A stretch of DNA of 64,000 bases from Acidobacteriota bacterium (GCA_038040445.1 JBBPIG010000005.1:197690-261689); one strand, 5' to 3'; counted from the first letter of the stretch, positions 1 to 8,522 are shown. Numbers and translations are program-made. Notes: a model not told the origin generated them from the sequence alone.

Positions 1-814
1 GGTTGACCACTTTCATGATCGAACCGTCACTAGGAAGCTTGGCTACGATTCCTTCAAGAACGCACGTTAGGGTCTCATTGACTGATTCCTGCCCGAAGTA
101 GTTGAGAGCGCTCAAGGTGGTCAGCACGATCGAAATCGCAGCCTTGGAATCGTAACCGAGCTTGATGTCGCGGTCCCGCTTGATTAACTGCACGGCCCGC
201 TTTAGTGGTGGCTTTAATTCAAGCGGCTCCAGATGTGGCAGTGGCTCGATTGCCTTGAAATACGCTTCAAACTCAGATGACTTGGCTACCTTCTCGAACC
301 ACTCTGCATAGCCTTTGGGATTTGAAGGCTTCCAGCCGTGTGCTTTGCGGTCGGGTACGACAACGCAGCAATAGCCCGCCGCTCCGTCGGGACACGCCGG
401 AAGTATGTCGAGGTGGAACTGATGCTCATAGTTGACGCGCACGCACCTGTTCATCAACTCAACCTTATCCTTGTACAGGCCATTGGCTTTCAGCCATGCT
501 TCGATATCAGTTAATAACTTAATTGGGTTGCCGCAGAACTCTGCCTTGAGGCCTAGCAGCTCGCAGACCAAATCCAAATCGAATTCCTGCCGGCCGCGCG
601 GCTTTACTGTCGTTCCTATTCTCAGAGAACCTTGCGGGTAAATGTCTGGATCATATCTGGCAATCGGACTGCCTTCAGCCTGAAGGTATTTGCCGATTGC
701 CTGATAGTGCTCTACAGCCAGCTTATAGTCTGTAAGGCTGAGTTGAAGTCCAAGGCACAGTCGATGCAAGAGATCATCGAGCGATGAGACCGCGGGGACT
801 ACTTTAGCTACCAT
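1..814 (-). CDS. CD-NTase (cGAS/DncV-like nucleotidyltransferase) of a CBASS system, 3' part off the window
   Basis: This reading frame is open from an ATG at 814 to the window edge, giving 271 residues without the C-terminus. It has the nucleotidyltransferase signature of the SMODS/CD-NTase family: YPQGSLRIGT at residues 59-68 (G62-S63), the metal-binding pair D79 and D81 in EFDLDLV, and a third carboxylate, D136, in FHLDILPA. The later helix LKRAVQLIKRDRD is also typical. Such enzymes make cyclic di- or trinucleotides on phage infection and activate a CBASS effector. The start is supported by GGAGG about 8 nt upstream. The effector and any Cap2/Cap3-type genes would lie beyond the left edge. 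The gene is divergent from an operon with an ImmA/IrrE peptidase. The product nucleotide and the clade cannot be told from this. Confidence 0.88.
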   Translation of the reverse strand, partial: MVAKVVPAVSSLDDLLHRLCLGLQLSLTDYKLAVEHYQAIGKYLQAEGSPIARYDPDIYPQGSLRIGTTVKPRGRQEFDLDLVCELLGLKAEFCGNPIKLLTDIEAWLKANGLYKDKVELMNRCVRVNYEHQFHLDILPACPDGAAGYCCVVVPDRKAHGWKPSNPKGYAEWFEKVAKSSEFEAYFKAIEPLPHLEPLELKPPLKRAVQLIKRDRDIKLGYDSKAAISIVLTTLSALNYFGQESVNETLTCVLEGIVAKLPSDGSIMKVVN

Positions 815-977
815 GTGTTTTCCTCCGAACTGCCCTAGTGGAGAACTTCGGGACCGTTAACCCTGAGGGCAAATAAGCGAAATCTTGTCAGAAAATTGTA
901 CAACCAACTCCTAATCGATGTACACCAATGGTAGGCCCGAAACTACTTGTGTACTCTATCTTGTGCGTCGTAACGAT

Positions 978-993
978 ATATCGAGCTCGATAT
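978..993. promoter_or_regulatory. 16-bp perfect palindrome, candidate operator
   Basis: ATATCGAG followed by CTCGATAT is an exact dyad with no spacer. The core 9-mer GAGCTCGAT recurs once at 1041-1049. The palindrome lies 164 nt upstream of the CD-NTase start. A dyad with a second half-site in a divergent defence promoter region fits a repressor or activator site, but this is inference. No HTH repressor gene is visible nearby other than the sigma-like protein. Confidence 0.4.
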
Positions 994-1300
994 CCCAGTG
1001 CCACACTCGATCTGCAGGAGGGGTTGCCCAATCAGTATTTGAGCTCGATCCTGTCTTAGTCTGTTTATCTTCACGAAGGCTCGGGGCTCCTCGAAGAGAC
1101 AGTTTCGGTCGCAATATTCCTCTTCCTCTCGTCTTAAGGCCTGGTCCATTGGGAGCTGCAATGAACTGCCCTGGATTCTCGAAGCTAACAAATTTCTACT
1201 TGCTCCCACTATGTAGTGCCGGATTGATGGAGGTTTTTGCCGTCAAATGATGGAAAACAAATCCACGATCCACCTTGGATAGTAATGTCGGCGTGTTAAC

Positions 1301-1332
1301 CCTTTGTGCCCTTTGTGCCCTTGCCCACAAAG
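1301..1332. repeat. two 9-bp tandem repeats overlapping a small hairpin
   Basis: The unit CCTTTGTGC occurs at 1301-1309 and 1310-1318. CTTTGTG at 1311-1317 also pairs with CACAAAG at 1326-1332 across an 8-nt loop. It lies about 120 nt upstream of the sigma-like gene. The reverse-complement unit, AAAGGGCAC-like, resembles the AAAGGGCTCA array near 47.6 kb. Function unknown. Confidence 0.4.
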
Positions 1333-1454
1333 CTTGTCTATGTTATTCAGCCACTACACGTTCCTCGAGTGATGAATTGCCGATGCGGTTGTTTTGCAAG
1401 TACCGGCGAAAACTCAGTCGATCCGGGCATAACAGTCTGGAATACGGATGACCG

Positions 1455-2135
1455 ATGAATCTGAAAGCTCACGAAGCTGTCTCCGGAATCTCAGATGACG
1501 AGTGGCGCGGTATCGCGCTGGAGTTAGAGCGGTATGCGTTCAGCGTCAGTCGTAACCTCCGGTGGCGTACGCGAAATCCCACCGAGCTTCCCGGGGGCGA
1601 GACGGTGGATTCGATCGTCTCGAGAGCCATCGAAAAGCTATTCGTCGGCGATCGCGACTGGGAACCCGAAAAAGAGCCGAACATCAAAAACTATCTGAAG
1701 GGGGTCATCGATAGTCTCCTCAATCACCTTGCCGAGAGCAAAGAGAACACGTTGTTAACAGCCGTCCCAAAACCGGGTAGCGTAGATTCGACGGCATGGG
1801 AAGGCGGTTCACCAAAACGAGATCCTGCTGCTGATTGGCTTGTTCCCACGCGCCCGTCGCCCGAACGCACCCTCCTGATGCAGGAAGAGTCGGCCCTGAA
1901 GGATCTGGCGCTTGATTTGCTTATCGATGAATGTGCAGATGACGATGTTCTCATCGAAGTGCTTGAGGCCATGATGGACGGCGCTGATACATCTGCCGAA
2001 ATCTCCAAAGCGAAGGGCATACCCATTAAGGATGTATACAACGCCACCAAACGGCTGGACCGTAAGCTGGAAAAAGTTCACGGACGCATTGCCAGTGAAC
2101 AGAATGCGGCGGTTTCCGGAGAGGAAGGCCTATGA
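1455..2135 (+). CDS. divergent sigma-70 family-like protein
   Basis: This 226-residue protein reads like a divergent ECF-type sigma factor. The N-terminal half (about residues 15-95) resembles a region-2 helical domain, with a LPGGETVDSIVSRAIEKL segment and NYLKGVIDSLLNHL. The C-terminal third (about 165-215) contains a region-4-like helix-turn-helix, SAEISKAKGIPIKDVYNATK. The linker in between is acidic and unusually long. It is the first gene of an operon whose next gene overlaps it by 4 nt and which ends in an ImmA/IrrE peptidase. I infer a transcriptional role, possibly in control of the facing CD-NTase gene. It could instead be a DNA-binding regulator that only resembles a sigma factor, because region-2 promoter-melting residues are not clear. 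No strong Shine-Dalgarno sequence is visible. Confidence 0.6.
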   Translation: MNLKAHEAVSGISDDEWRGIALELERYAFSVSRNLRWRTRNPTELPGGETVDSIVSRAIEKLFVGDRDWEPEKEPNIKNYLKGVIDSLLNHLAESKENTLLTAVPKPGSVDSTAWEGGSPKRDPAADWLVPTRPSPERTLLMQEESALKDLALDLLIDECADDDVLIEVLEAMMDGADTSAEISKAKGIPIKDVYNATKRLDRKLEKVHGRIASEQNAAVSGEEGL

Positions 2136-2575
2136 ATGGAAGTAAACCGGATACTAATGAGCTGTTCCGTCGGATTTCGAAGCTGAGTAGCGAAGCCGAA
2201 TGGACACCAGATGAGGTCAGCGAGGCGCTTTCGGAGGCAGGGGTACGTCCAGACGATCTCGCTGACCGGGTACTGCAACTCGTCACTCGGCTCAAAAAGG
2301 AGTCGCCGTTTCATTGGAAAAACAGGGCGCAGACGATGCGTCACGAGCTACTGGAAAAAGTACGGGCAAGAGTCAGCGCAGAGTCGGCTGGGTTAACGCG
2401 GCCACAGCTCTTGAAGAGACTGAATGAGGCCATAAGCCGATTACCTGTTCCGATCGCAGCCCAGTATGGAGTGGCCTTTCGGAAGTTCGAGCACGCTACT
2501 GAAGAGGACCTTCGCTCAATGCTTGAAGAAGTTGCCTTAGTTGAGGACTTAGAGAGCGGGACCAGAGTTGAGTAG
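2132..2575 (+). CDS. hypothetical protein between the sigma-like and ImmA/IrrE genes
   Basis: This 147-residue, mostly helical, charged protein has no signal peptide, membrane segment or motif I recognise. Its start codon overlaps the stop of the sigma-like gene (ATGA), and its stop lies 5 nt before the ImmA/IrrE start, so the three are almost certainly co-transcribed and translationally coupled. By position it could be the substrate or partner of the peptidase, or an inhibitor of the sigma-like protein. That is inference from gene order only. Confidence 0.6.
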   Translation: MNGSKPDTNELFRRISKLSSEAEWTPDEVSEALSEAGVRPDDLADRVLQLVTRLKKESPFHWKNRAQTMRHELLEKVRARVSAESAGLTRPQLLKRLNEAISRLPVPIAAQYGVAFRKFEHATEEDLRSMLEEVALVEDLESGTRVE

Positions 2576-2580
2576 TTGAA

Positions 2581-3456
2581 ATGAGTCTTGATGTAATCCG
2601 AGAAATGGCCGCTGAGAGGCGTGCTGACGAGCTGATCACCCAATTAGAAATCAGCGACGTCGAAGAGATCGATATTGAAGCCATCGCAATGACGCAAAAT
2701 GCGCTTGTGATCGATGGTGGACTAACCGGGGCTGAAGCGCGGCTTTCGCGCTCGCCCAAGCTCAATTTCATCCGGGTTAACAACGCGATTCGGGAGCCGG
2801 GGCGCCGTCGCTTCGCCATCGCGCACGAACTGGGGCACCTGCTGCTCCAGCAAAGCTCTCAATTTGCTCTCTGCACGGATAGGGATTTAGTCCCGTTCTA
2901 TACAAACAGTGCCGATGAACTTGAAGCGAGCACTTTTTCTGCTGCATTACTGATGCCTGCCAAGTTCTTCGAACCGCTCTGCCGGTCTACAAGACCTTCG
3001 CTGCAATATGTAGGCGAACTGGCAGCTGACTTCCGGGTAACGCTGACCGCCGCTTCCTCGCGTTACATTCAGTCCTGCCCACATCGTTGCTGCCTTGTCG
3101 TCAGCAAGGATGGTAAGATTCGCTATCACAGAAAAACTAAGGATTTCGGCTATTTCATCACTCCGCGAGAGACTTTGAGCCCAGCCACGTATGCAGCAGA
3201 CTTTTTCAAAGGCGAACGGCTGCCTCAGGGGATGAACGAAGTGCAAGCAACGGCCTGGTTAGAAGGAGAACGCATAGATTCGAGCAAGACAATCCAAGAA
3301 GAGTCGATTGCGATGCCGTCCTACGGGTCAGTGTTGACGCTCCTGTGGATTGATAAAGATATTGACCAGTACATTACAGGTGAAGACGAGTACGATGCCG
3401 AGGAACGGGAGTCCGACAGCCGTTGGTCATGGAACCGCTATCGTGATCGAGAGTAA
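2581..3456 (+). CDS. ImmA/IrrE family metallo-endopeptidase
   Basis: This 291-residue protein carries the zinc protease signature HELGHLLL (HExxH) at about residues 83-90. A downstream glutamate lies in DELEASTFSAALLMP, the usual third ligand region of the ImmA/IrrE family (COG2856). The remainder, rich in beta-prone segments, forms an unassigned C-terminal domain. ImmA cleaves the ICEBs1 repressor, IrrE/PprI cleaves DdrO, and CapP, a related peptidase, cleaves the CapH repressor of some CBASS operons. Here the gene closes an operon divergent from a CD-NTase, so a CapP-like regulatory role is plausible. The expected small HTH repressor is absent, and a sigma-like protein occupies its place. 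Confidence 0.85.
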   Translation: MSLDVIREMAAERRADELITQLEISDVEEIDIEAIAMTQNALVIDGGLTGAEARLSRSPKLNFIRVNNAIREPGRRRFAIAHELGHLLLQQSSQFALCTDRDLVPFYTNSADELEASTFSAALLMPAKFFEPLCRSTRPSLQYVGELAADFRVTLTAASSRYIQSCPHRCCLVVSKDGKIRYHRKTKDFGYFITPRETLSPATYAADFFKGERLPQGMNEVQATAWLEGERIDSSKTIQEESIAMPSYGSVLTLLWIDKDIDQYITGEDEYDAEERESDSRWSWNRYRDRE

Positions 3457-3517
3457 AGAACTCTCGTCGAAGATATTTTGATGGCGGAAAGACCTGTCCA
3501 TTGCCCTGGGACGAGTC

Positions 3518-4255
3518 TCAAAGTACCTGGTCGGATGGTAGTAATTGAATTCGACCTGGCATCACACCGCCCTCAGTTTCGCTGGCTCGAACGATCCAGC
3601 GAGCTACCTCCTTGGGATCGAGTCGCTTGATGTTTCTGCCCAAGAAATGCTCACGGACTGGCGGATCAGTTGTATTCTTCAGAAACGGAGTATCGATTGC
3701 ACCCGGCTCAATGCTTGTAACTCGAACTCCACACTCACGCCGCAAAACCTGAAAGAAACCTTCAATTGCCCGTTTGCTTGCTGTGTAAGTCGCCGTAAAC
3801 GGCATAACTGTATCGACCAGAATGGAGGTAACATTTATGACGTGACCATTGGGCGCAGTCTGCAAGTACGATAACAGCCTCGAGGTCAGCAGTATCGGAG
3901 CCATCACATTGACCAGGAAGGTTTCGTTCAATTCCTCAGGTTTGATTTCACCGATTCGGCAATGATAGCCAACACCAGCATTATTGATAAGTAGGTTCAA
4001 AGCGCCGCCCGAAAATACTTCTACAACATTGACGAGCGGCTCTATAGCATCAAGCTCGCGAAAGTCGACTGCATAAGTTTCAAGCTGACTTGCGTATTCT
4101 CTTAACTTTTCACGTAACTCTTGTGAGGATTCGCTCCTCGCTGTTAGAGCGAGTACCCGGACCTCTCGATCCAGTAGTTCCCTACAGATCTCGACGCCTA
4201 ACCCTCCGCTGGCTCCAGTCACCACAGCGCATCTTGGATGTTCACTACCTTTCAC
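3518..4255 (-). CDS. short-chain dehydrogenase/reductase
   Basis: A classical SDR of 245 residues. It has the Rossmann dinucleotide loop TGASGGLG at 13-20, NNAG at 91-94, the catalytic Ser144, Tyr157 and Lys161 (YTASK), and a SIEPGAIDTPF segment after the active site. It would oxidise or reduce an alcohol/carbonyl group with NAD(P). Its start overlaps the stop of the upstream deacetylase gene by 4 nt. It is the last gene of the glycan-type cluster, so its substrate is probably a sugar or another intermediate of that pathway. The specific substrate cannot be read from the sequence. Confidence 0.85.
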   Translation of the reverse strand: MKGSEHPRCAVVTGASGGLGVEICRELLDREVRVLALTARSESSQELREKLREYASQLETYAVDFRELDAIEPLVNVVEVFSGGALNLLINNAGVGYHCRIGEIKPEELNETFLVNVMAPILLTSRLLSYLQTAPNGHVINVTSILVDTVMPFTATYTASKRAIEGFFQVLRRECGVRVTSIEPGAIDTPFLKNTTDPPVREHFLGRNIKRLDPKEVARWIVRASETEGGVMPGRIQLLPSDQVL

Positions 4256-5292
4256 GGAAATGCCTCCAACACTTCATTAATATCGAATTTGTTCATATCA
4301 AATCGTTTTAGATCAAAAACCGGCGTCTCAGCCGAATTCAATCCTGGCACGCTCGTACACGCACATCTGAAGCCGGCTTCCTTAATAATCGACCGGCACT
4401 CTGCATCATATGATTCAATTCCACCGAATGGATAGGCGAAGGAATGAGCCGAATCTGGGGCAAGGGCCTGCAGCATTTCTAATGACCCGAGTATCTCATC
4501 ACGCTTTGATTCACCCGAAAGACTGGAGAGTGAAGGGTGAGACAACGAGTGCCCACCGAGGGCTAAGTACTCAACGCCCCTTAGCTGCATAAGCTTATCC
4601 ATAGAGGGAAACAATTGATCACGTAATAGATCAAATTCCTCGTTCGGAAGTCCCAAGTCCCTTGAGATCTGGCTGAGTGTCTCCCTCTGACCAATGGAAT
4701 CGAGGTGCCGAAAATACTTTCTTATAAGGGAAATATCGGACTTCCCTCCAATTAGAAACGTGTTGCCGGCGATTGAGATCTCTCGGGTGCTTGGTAGCAT
4801 CCGGTGAGCAGCTCCAATCCACTCAATCCAGCGGAGTCCAAATTCAGGGTAAATGCCATAGCCAGTTATGAAGAATGTGGCTTCCATTTGTAGCATCGTT
4901 AGGCGATCAGCAACATCGTCGAAATGTTCCCGAAAGCCGTCATCAAAAGTCAGTACAACAGCTCTTTCCGGCAGTCCATGCGCCTTCGAAAGTTGTAGAG
5001 CCAGGTCAAGAGAGATCACATTTGCTTTCCGCTTCAGAACAGAAAGGTGCATCGTAAATGTTTCGGGAGGTAGCACAATATTAGCCTCGAGATGCACAGG
5101 GAGTGTGAGTGGATGTTGATAAGGTGCGATCCGGTGGTACGTCAAAATTGCGAAGGTTTCCGACGGAGGGATACGATGGACGTTCCAATCTTCGGGCAGT
5201 TGCACAGTGTTGCTCAATCCTAGGATGACTAATCTTAGACTCTGTCCGCACGGATCAATGGGGGCGAAGGCGCTGGGCTGCAAAGAGTTCAT
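4252..5292 (-). CDS. polysaccharide deacetylase family protein (carbohydrate esterase 4-like)
   Basis: This 346-residue protein has the NodB-homology motifs: TFDDGF at 115-120 (catalytic and metal-binding aspartates), the metal-binding HSLSH at 248-252, and a late AYPFGG motif. Such enzymes remove N- or O-acetyl groups from polysaccharides, chitin oligomers or peptidoglycan. There is no clear signal peptide, so it may act on a cytoplasmic intermediate or a lipid-linked sugar. A long insert (about 150-235) between the first and second motifs is larger than in minimal NodB domains. The gene overlaps the upstream glycosyltransferase by 38 nt and the SDR by 4 nt. Confidence 0.82.
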   Translation of the reverse strand: MNSLQPSAFAPIDPCGQSLRLVILGLSNTVQLPEDWNVHRIPPSETFAILTYHRIAPYQHPLTLPVHLEANIVLPPETFTMHLSVLKRKANVISLDLALQLSKAHGLPERAVVLTFDDGFREHFDDVADRLTMLQMEATFFITGYGIYPEFGLRWIEWIGAAHRMLPSTREISIAGNTFLIGGKSDISLIRKYFRHLDSIGQRETLSQISRDLGLPNEEFDLLRDQLFPSMDKLMQLRGVEYLALGGHSLSHPSLSSLSGESKRDEILGSLEMLQALAPDSAHSFAYPFGGIESYDAECRSIIKEAGFRCACTSVPGLNSAETPVFDLKRFDMNKFDINEVLEAFP

Positions 5293-6841
5293 CCATCAGA
5301 CAGTGTTTCCCCCATTGTTTATTGGGTACGATATACCTCTCGACGACGGACTTGGGACCTGACGCATGCACGGCTCCTACATCATGAAAAGCAATCCATC
5401 CGCCAGGTTTAACCCGCGGCGCCCAGGCTTCATAATCCTTGAGAACCATGTCAAACGAGTGATCGCCATCAATAAAGAGAAGGTCCAACTCTTTCGGAAC
5501 AAAGTCAAGCGCGTCTTGGCTTGTCTTTTTGACCTGTCGAATACGTGTCGAAACCCCGTGCCGTGCCATATTAGTTTGGAACTCTGCCTCCAGCGGTAAT
5601 TCATGCCTTTCCATCTGAGAGCGATAGACTTTCTCAGATGCCGCATCTCCGCTACCGTCGAATGGGTCCACACAATAAACTAGTCCATCAAGTCGCGCTT
5701 CAATTGCCTTGGCTAAGATATAGCTAGACCGCCCGAGCCAAGAACCAATTTCGCAAATGACAGGGGCAGTAGACTCGATACTGGCAGCGATTCGATATAG
5801 CTGTATCGCTTCTCTTGGGCTCAGCCAACCATCAATCAGCTCATAGCGCCGAATGATCTGCAAGATAAGCTGGTCTGATAGGCCATCAACGCCGACCAGA
5901 TTACGCCCGCGTAAGGATGAAAGGCTAGATGCGAGATGCTCAGAGTAATTCAAAACGTTTAGAAGCGCGTCCGAAGGGTTCCGCGGAGCATAACGCAGAT
6001 CGAACCCGTCCGGGAGGAGAAATGTATAGTCAAGTGGCGCCTCAGTCATCCCGGGCGACACGTTCTTGTCGAGGATATTATAGTAGACTGCAAGACGTAT
6101 CGTCTCGCTCGGAGACAACTCTTGCTGTTTTGACAAGTTATATGCTGGGTACCAGTCAAATAATACCCGGTCAGGACGCGCTAGATTAGCGAGCCAACCG
6201 ACAAGATACTTTGAGCGCGCTTGTTCTGGATTACGGATTGGAAAATGAGCAAGTGCCAGTGATCCAACAGCTGGCGAGGGCGAAAGGCGGTCCCCAGATT
6301 CCGTCACAACATAGTGATTGCCTTGCGTAACCGACAGACCAGGGCATGAATCAAAGAACGGTCGCGGCAAGGTCAATTTGGAATCGTGGTTGTGTTGATT
6401 TACACGTCGATGACGAATCCGAATCACCGGATTTCTCTCGTTAGCGTCGTCAGCTTCAGTTGGTATGTAGGTTAACCACTCCAGATAGCTCGGACGATCT
6501 ATGGGAAGAGACTCAAGCACTTGGCGAATAGCATTGCCTTCTGGGCAGCACAAGAACTCATCGGCGTCGAGCGGAATCACTAGGTCTGCACCAATAAGAT
6601 TAAACGCGTCGTACACCATACGAGTGACCTTCTCGGCCTGAACGAAGGCAGGATCGTCATCCGACAAAACTGATATTGATAACCCTTCGTCAATGAGGTG
6701 TTCGAGAATCCTAGTACTTTCGTCTGTACTGCCATTGTCCAGAATAATCATGTGGTCAACGATAGCCGCATGGTAACGCACGAAAGCTTCAATAATGTCT
6801 TGCTCGTTCTTCACCATGGAAACCGTTACTATCTTCGTCAT
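5255..6841 (-). CDS. family 2-like glycosyltransferase fused to a class I SAM methyltransferase
   Basis: The start used is the ATG at 6841 (protein begins MTKIVTVSMVKNE), which is where the conserved GT2 fold begins. A longer frame upstream lacks support and overlaps asparagine synthetase. The product has 528 residues. Residues 1-250 form a Glyco_tranf_2_4-type domain (ILDNGSTDES, then a DxD-like LDADEFL near 93-99). From about residue 350 there is a methyltransferase_24-type domain (ICEIGSWLGRSS, a VDPFDG acidic loop, LLFIDGDHS, KPGGWIAFHD). The fusion suggests a sugar that is transferred and then methylated, or methylation of a bound acceptor. It sits mid-cluster on the minus strand, 4 nt after the asparagine synthetase stop. 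Confidence 0.8.
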   Translation of the reverse strand: MTKIVTVSMVKNEQDIIEAFVRYHAAIVDHMIILDNGSTDESTRILEHLIDEGLSISVLSDDDPAFVQAEKVTRMVYDAFNLIGADLVIPLDADEFLCCPEGNAIRQVLESLPIDRPSYLEWLTYIPTEADDANERNPVIRIRHRRVNQHNHDSKLTLPRPFFDSCPGLSVTQGNHYVVTESGDRLSPSPAVGSLALAHFPIRNPEQARSKYLVGWLANLARPDRVLFDWYPAYNLSKQQELSPSETIRLAVYYNILDKNVSPGMTEAPLDYTFLLPDGFDLRYAPRNPSDALLNVLNYSEHLASSLSSLRGRNLVGVDGLSDQLILQIIRRYELIDGWLSPREAIQLYRIAASIESTAPVICEIGSWLGRSSYILAKAIEARLDGLVYCVDPFDGSGDAASEKVYRSQMERHELPLEAEFQTNMARHGVSTRIRQVKKTSQDALDFVPKELDLLFIDGDHSFDMVLKDYEAWAPRVKPGGWIAFHDVGAVHASGPKSVVERYIVPNKQWGKHCLMDELFAAQRLRPH

Positions 6842-6845
6842 AAAG

Positions 6846-8396
6846 TTAGCTACCGCCCGTAGGTATGTTATCGGAAACAACCATTCTGCTAGAGGCGCCA
6901 ATTAGAAATGGGTACGGAAGAGGCTCATCAAACTGATCTGCCGTTATCCCATTTGATTTCCGCCACGCCGCCCGCATATCGGATCGAATCCTAGGCAGAT
7001 CGCATCCCCGCATTGAAAAGCCGAACTTACCGTCCAAATCTGGCATTTGAGGAGATCCGTACGACAATCGGTTAAGCAAAAAATCCCGAAGAGGCCGCTT
7101 TTTCTGAATATCCATACAGCGTAGCGCAGCACTCAGAATCGGTTTAGACAGGAAGGGGAACCTAGACTCGATTGAGAAAAACCCACCAGCTCGGTCAACC
7201 TTTGAGGTATAGGCCAGGAGCGTTGTGAATAGCGAGTAGAAGCTGGTCCTCTGCCAAGCTCTAGGCCATTGATCAGGCGGATAGAAATCCGCGCGGAAGT
7301 CATACCCATCAAACAACTCGTCACCGCCTGAACCGTCAATTATTACTCGAATCCCGGCATTATGAATCGCCGATAAAACTGCGTGAGTCAAGAGGGCACC
7401 ATTGTCGTAATACTCGGAGTCGTAATAGCAAGGATCGTAGAGTTCACTAAGTGCTCTGCCATATTCAGAGTCACCAAATCGAACCAAGGTAATTCCCGAA
7501 GCATGTTTGAGCCGCTTCAGACGACTCATGATGTAGGGTGCCTCAACCGTTGGCTTATCAAAGACCTCAATAAGAGAAAAGACATGGTAGGGAATCTGCA
7601 TCTGCTCGGCAGCGAAGGTCAATATGCCGCTGTCTATCCCGGCAGACATGGGTATGGCGATAGTTTGACTATGATCAAGCCTTGACGACAGTGAATCAAA
7701 GAGTGCCGAAGCGATCTCATCATCCGATTTGACCGAAGGCGAGTCAGGCAACCAAGACTCGTAGGGTGAGACTTGTATAGTGTGTTCGCGAACAACCAAG
7801 TAGTGTGAAGGTGGGAGAGCCCACACTCCGGAAAATGAAGTGTACGGTTCCTGGATCGCGTACGTATGTTGATACGCAGGCCCATGTGTCGGGCGACAGT
7901 AGGACCGCTGAAGGACTTCTGCAACTGCATAAGCGGATGAGGCCCAGACAAGTCGTGTTTTATCGAATCCGAAGTAGAGTGGCTTCGTACCGAAAGCATC
8001 GCGCGCAAGTAGGAGTTGACCAAGTTTCTCATCCCAGAGAGCGATCGCAAATTCGCCGTCAAGCTGCGACGCGAACGCCTCGCCAAACTCACGGTACGCG
8101 GGGATCATCGCACTGCCATCGGCACTTTCAGACACCACCCTCCTTCGGGAATTGTATATTTCTCCATTATAAGTTGCGACCACACCCAAATCTCGAAACG
8201 GCAGACGCCCCACATTGCTATCGCCACGGATTATCAGTCGATTGCCTGCCAGTATGCATCGATCATCTACCCTCGCAAAATACTTTTGATCTGGTCCTCG
8301 TCTTTGAAGGCGACCTAGTGCGCGTCTGAGTGCCGCGCAGGTCAAAGTATCATCAGTTACCGGAGAGAACCAATACGTACCGATAATAGAACACAT
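6846..8396 (-). CDS. asparagine synthetase-like glutamine amidotransferase
   Basis: This 516-residue protein begins MCSIIGTYW, placing the nucleophilic Cys2 of a class II glutamine amidotransferase right after the initiator. The C-terminal synthetase domain has a PP-loop (SAGIDS at 251-256, where SGGxDS is usual) and the IDGSGGDELFDGYDF motif. Family members transfer ammonia from glutamine to an adenylylated carboxylate. In a glycan-type cluster this often means amidating a uronic acid, an amino-acid substituent or a peptide-like moiety rather than making free asparagine, but that is inference. It is shorter than typical AsnB (about 550-630). Confidence 0.82.
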   Translation of the reverse strand: MCSIIGTYWFSPVTDDTLTCAALRRALGRLQRRGPDQKYFARVDDRCILAGNRLIIRGDSNVGRLPFRDLGVVATYNGEIYNSRRRVVSESADGSAMIPAYREFGEAFASQLDGEFAIALWDEKLGQLLLARDAFGTKPLYFGFDKTRLVWASSAYAVAEVLQRSYCRPTHGPAYQHTYAIQEPYTSFSGVWALPPSHYLVVREHTIQVSPYESWLPDSPSVKSDDEIASALFDSLSSRLDHSQTIAIPMSAGIDSGILTFAAEQMQIPYHVFSLIEVFDKPTVEAPYIMSRLKRLKHASGITLVRFGDSEYGRALSELYDPCYYDSEYYDNGALLTHAVLSAIHNAGIRVIIDGSGGDELFDGYDFRADFYPPDQWPRAWQRTSFYSLFTTLLAYTSKVDRAGGFFSIESRFPFLSKPILSAALRCMDIQKKRPLRDFLLNRLSYGSPQMPDLDGKFGFSMRGCDLPRIRSDMRAAWRKSNGITADQFDEPLPYPFLIGASSRMVVSDNIPTGGS

Positions 8397-8522
8397 TGTG
8401 CACTCAGACTTTGGTAGGTGCAGACGAAAAGATTGGGTGATGATGACTAGATTGCTCAGACAGCCACCAAATCCGCTTAGACACAGTCAACAGTAGCCTG
8501 AACAAACTTCGGAAACTTGGTA

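Larger units (their letters stand above)
815..1454. other. divergent intergenic region between the CD-NTase and the sigma-like operon
   Basis: This 640-nt stretch separates two divergently transcribed genes. The open frames within it, about 88-110 codons on both strands, show no recognisable domain or ribosome site, and I do not call them genes. It holds a 16-bp palindrome near the CD-NTase side and a short G/T-rich repeat near the other side. Promoters for both directions must lie here, but I could not assign -35/-10 boxes with confidence. Confidence 0.5.

Noticed and set aside
918-1250. 110-codon plus-strand frame and an 88-codon minus-strand frame over the same DNA
   Set aside because: Overlapping on opposite strands, no ribosome site, no motif, and located in a divergent promoter region.
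7805-8329. 174-codon plus-strand frame
   Set aside because: Lies antisense within the asparagine synthetase gene, which has clear catalytic motifs.
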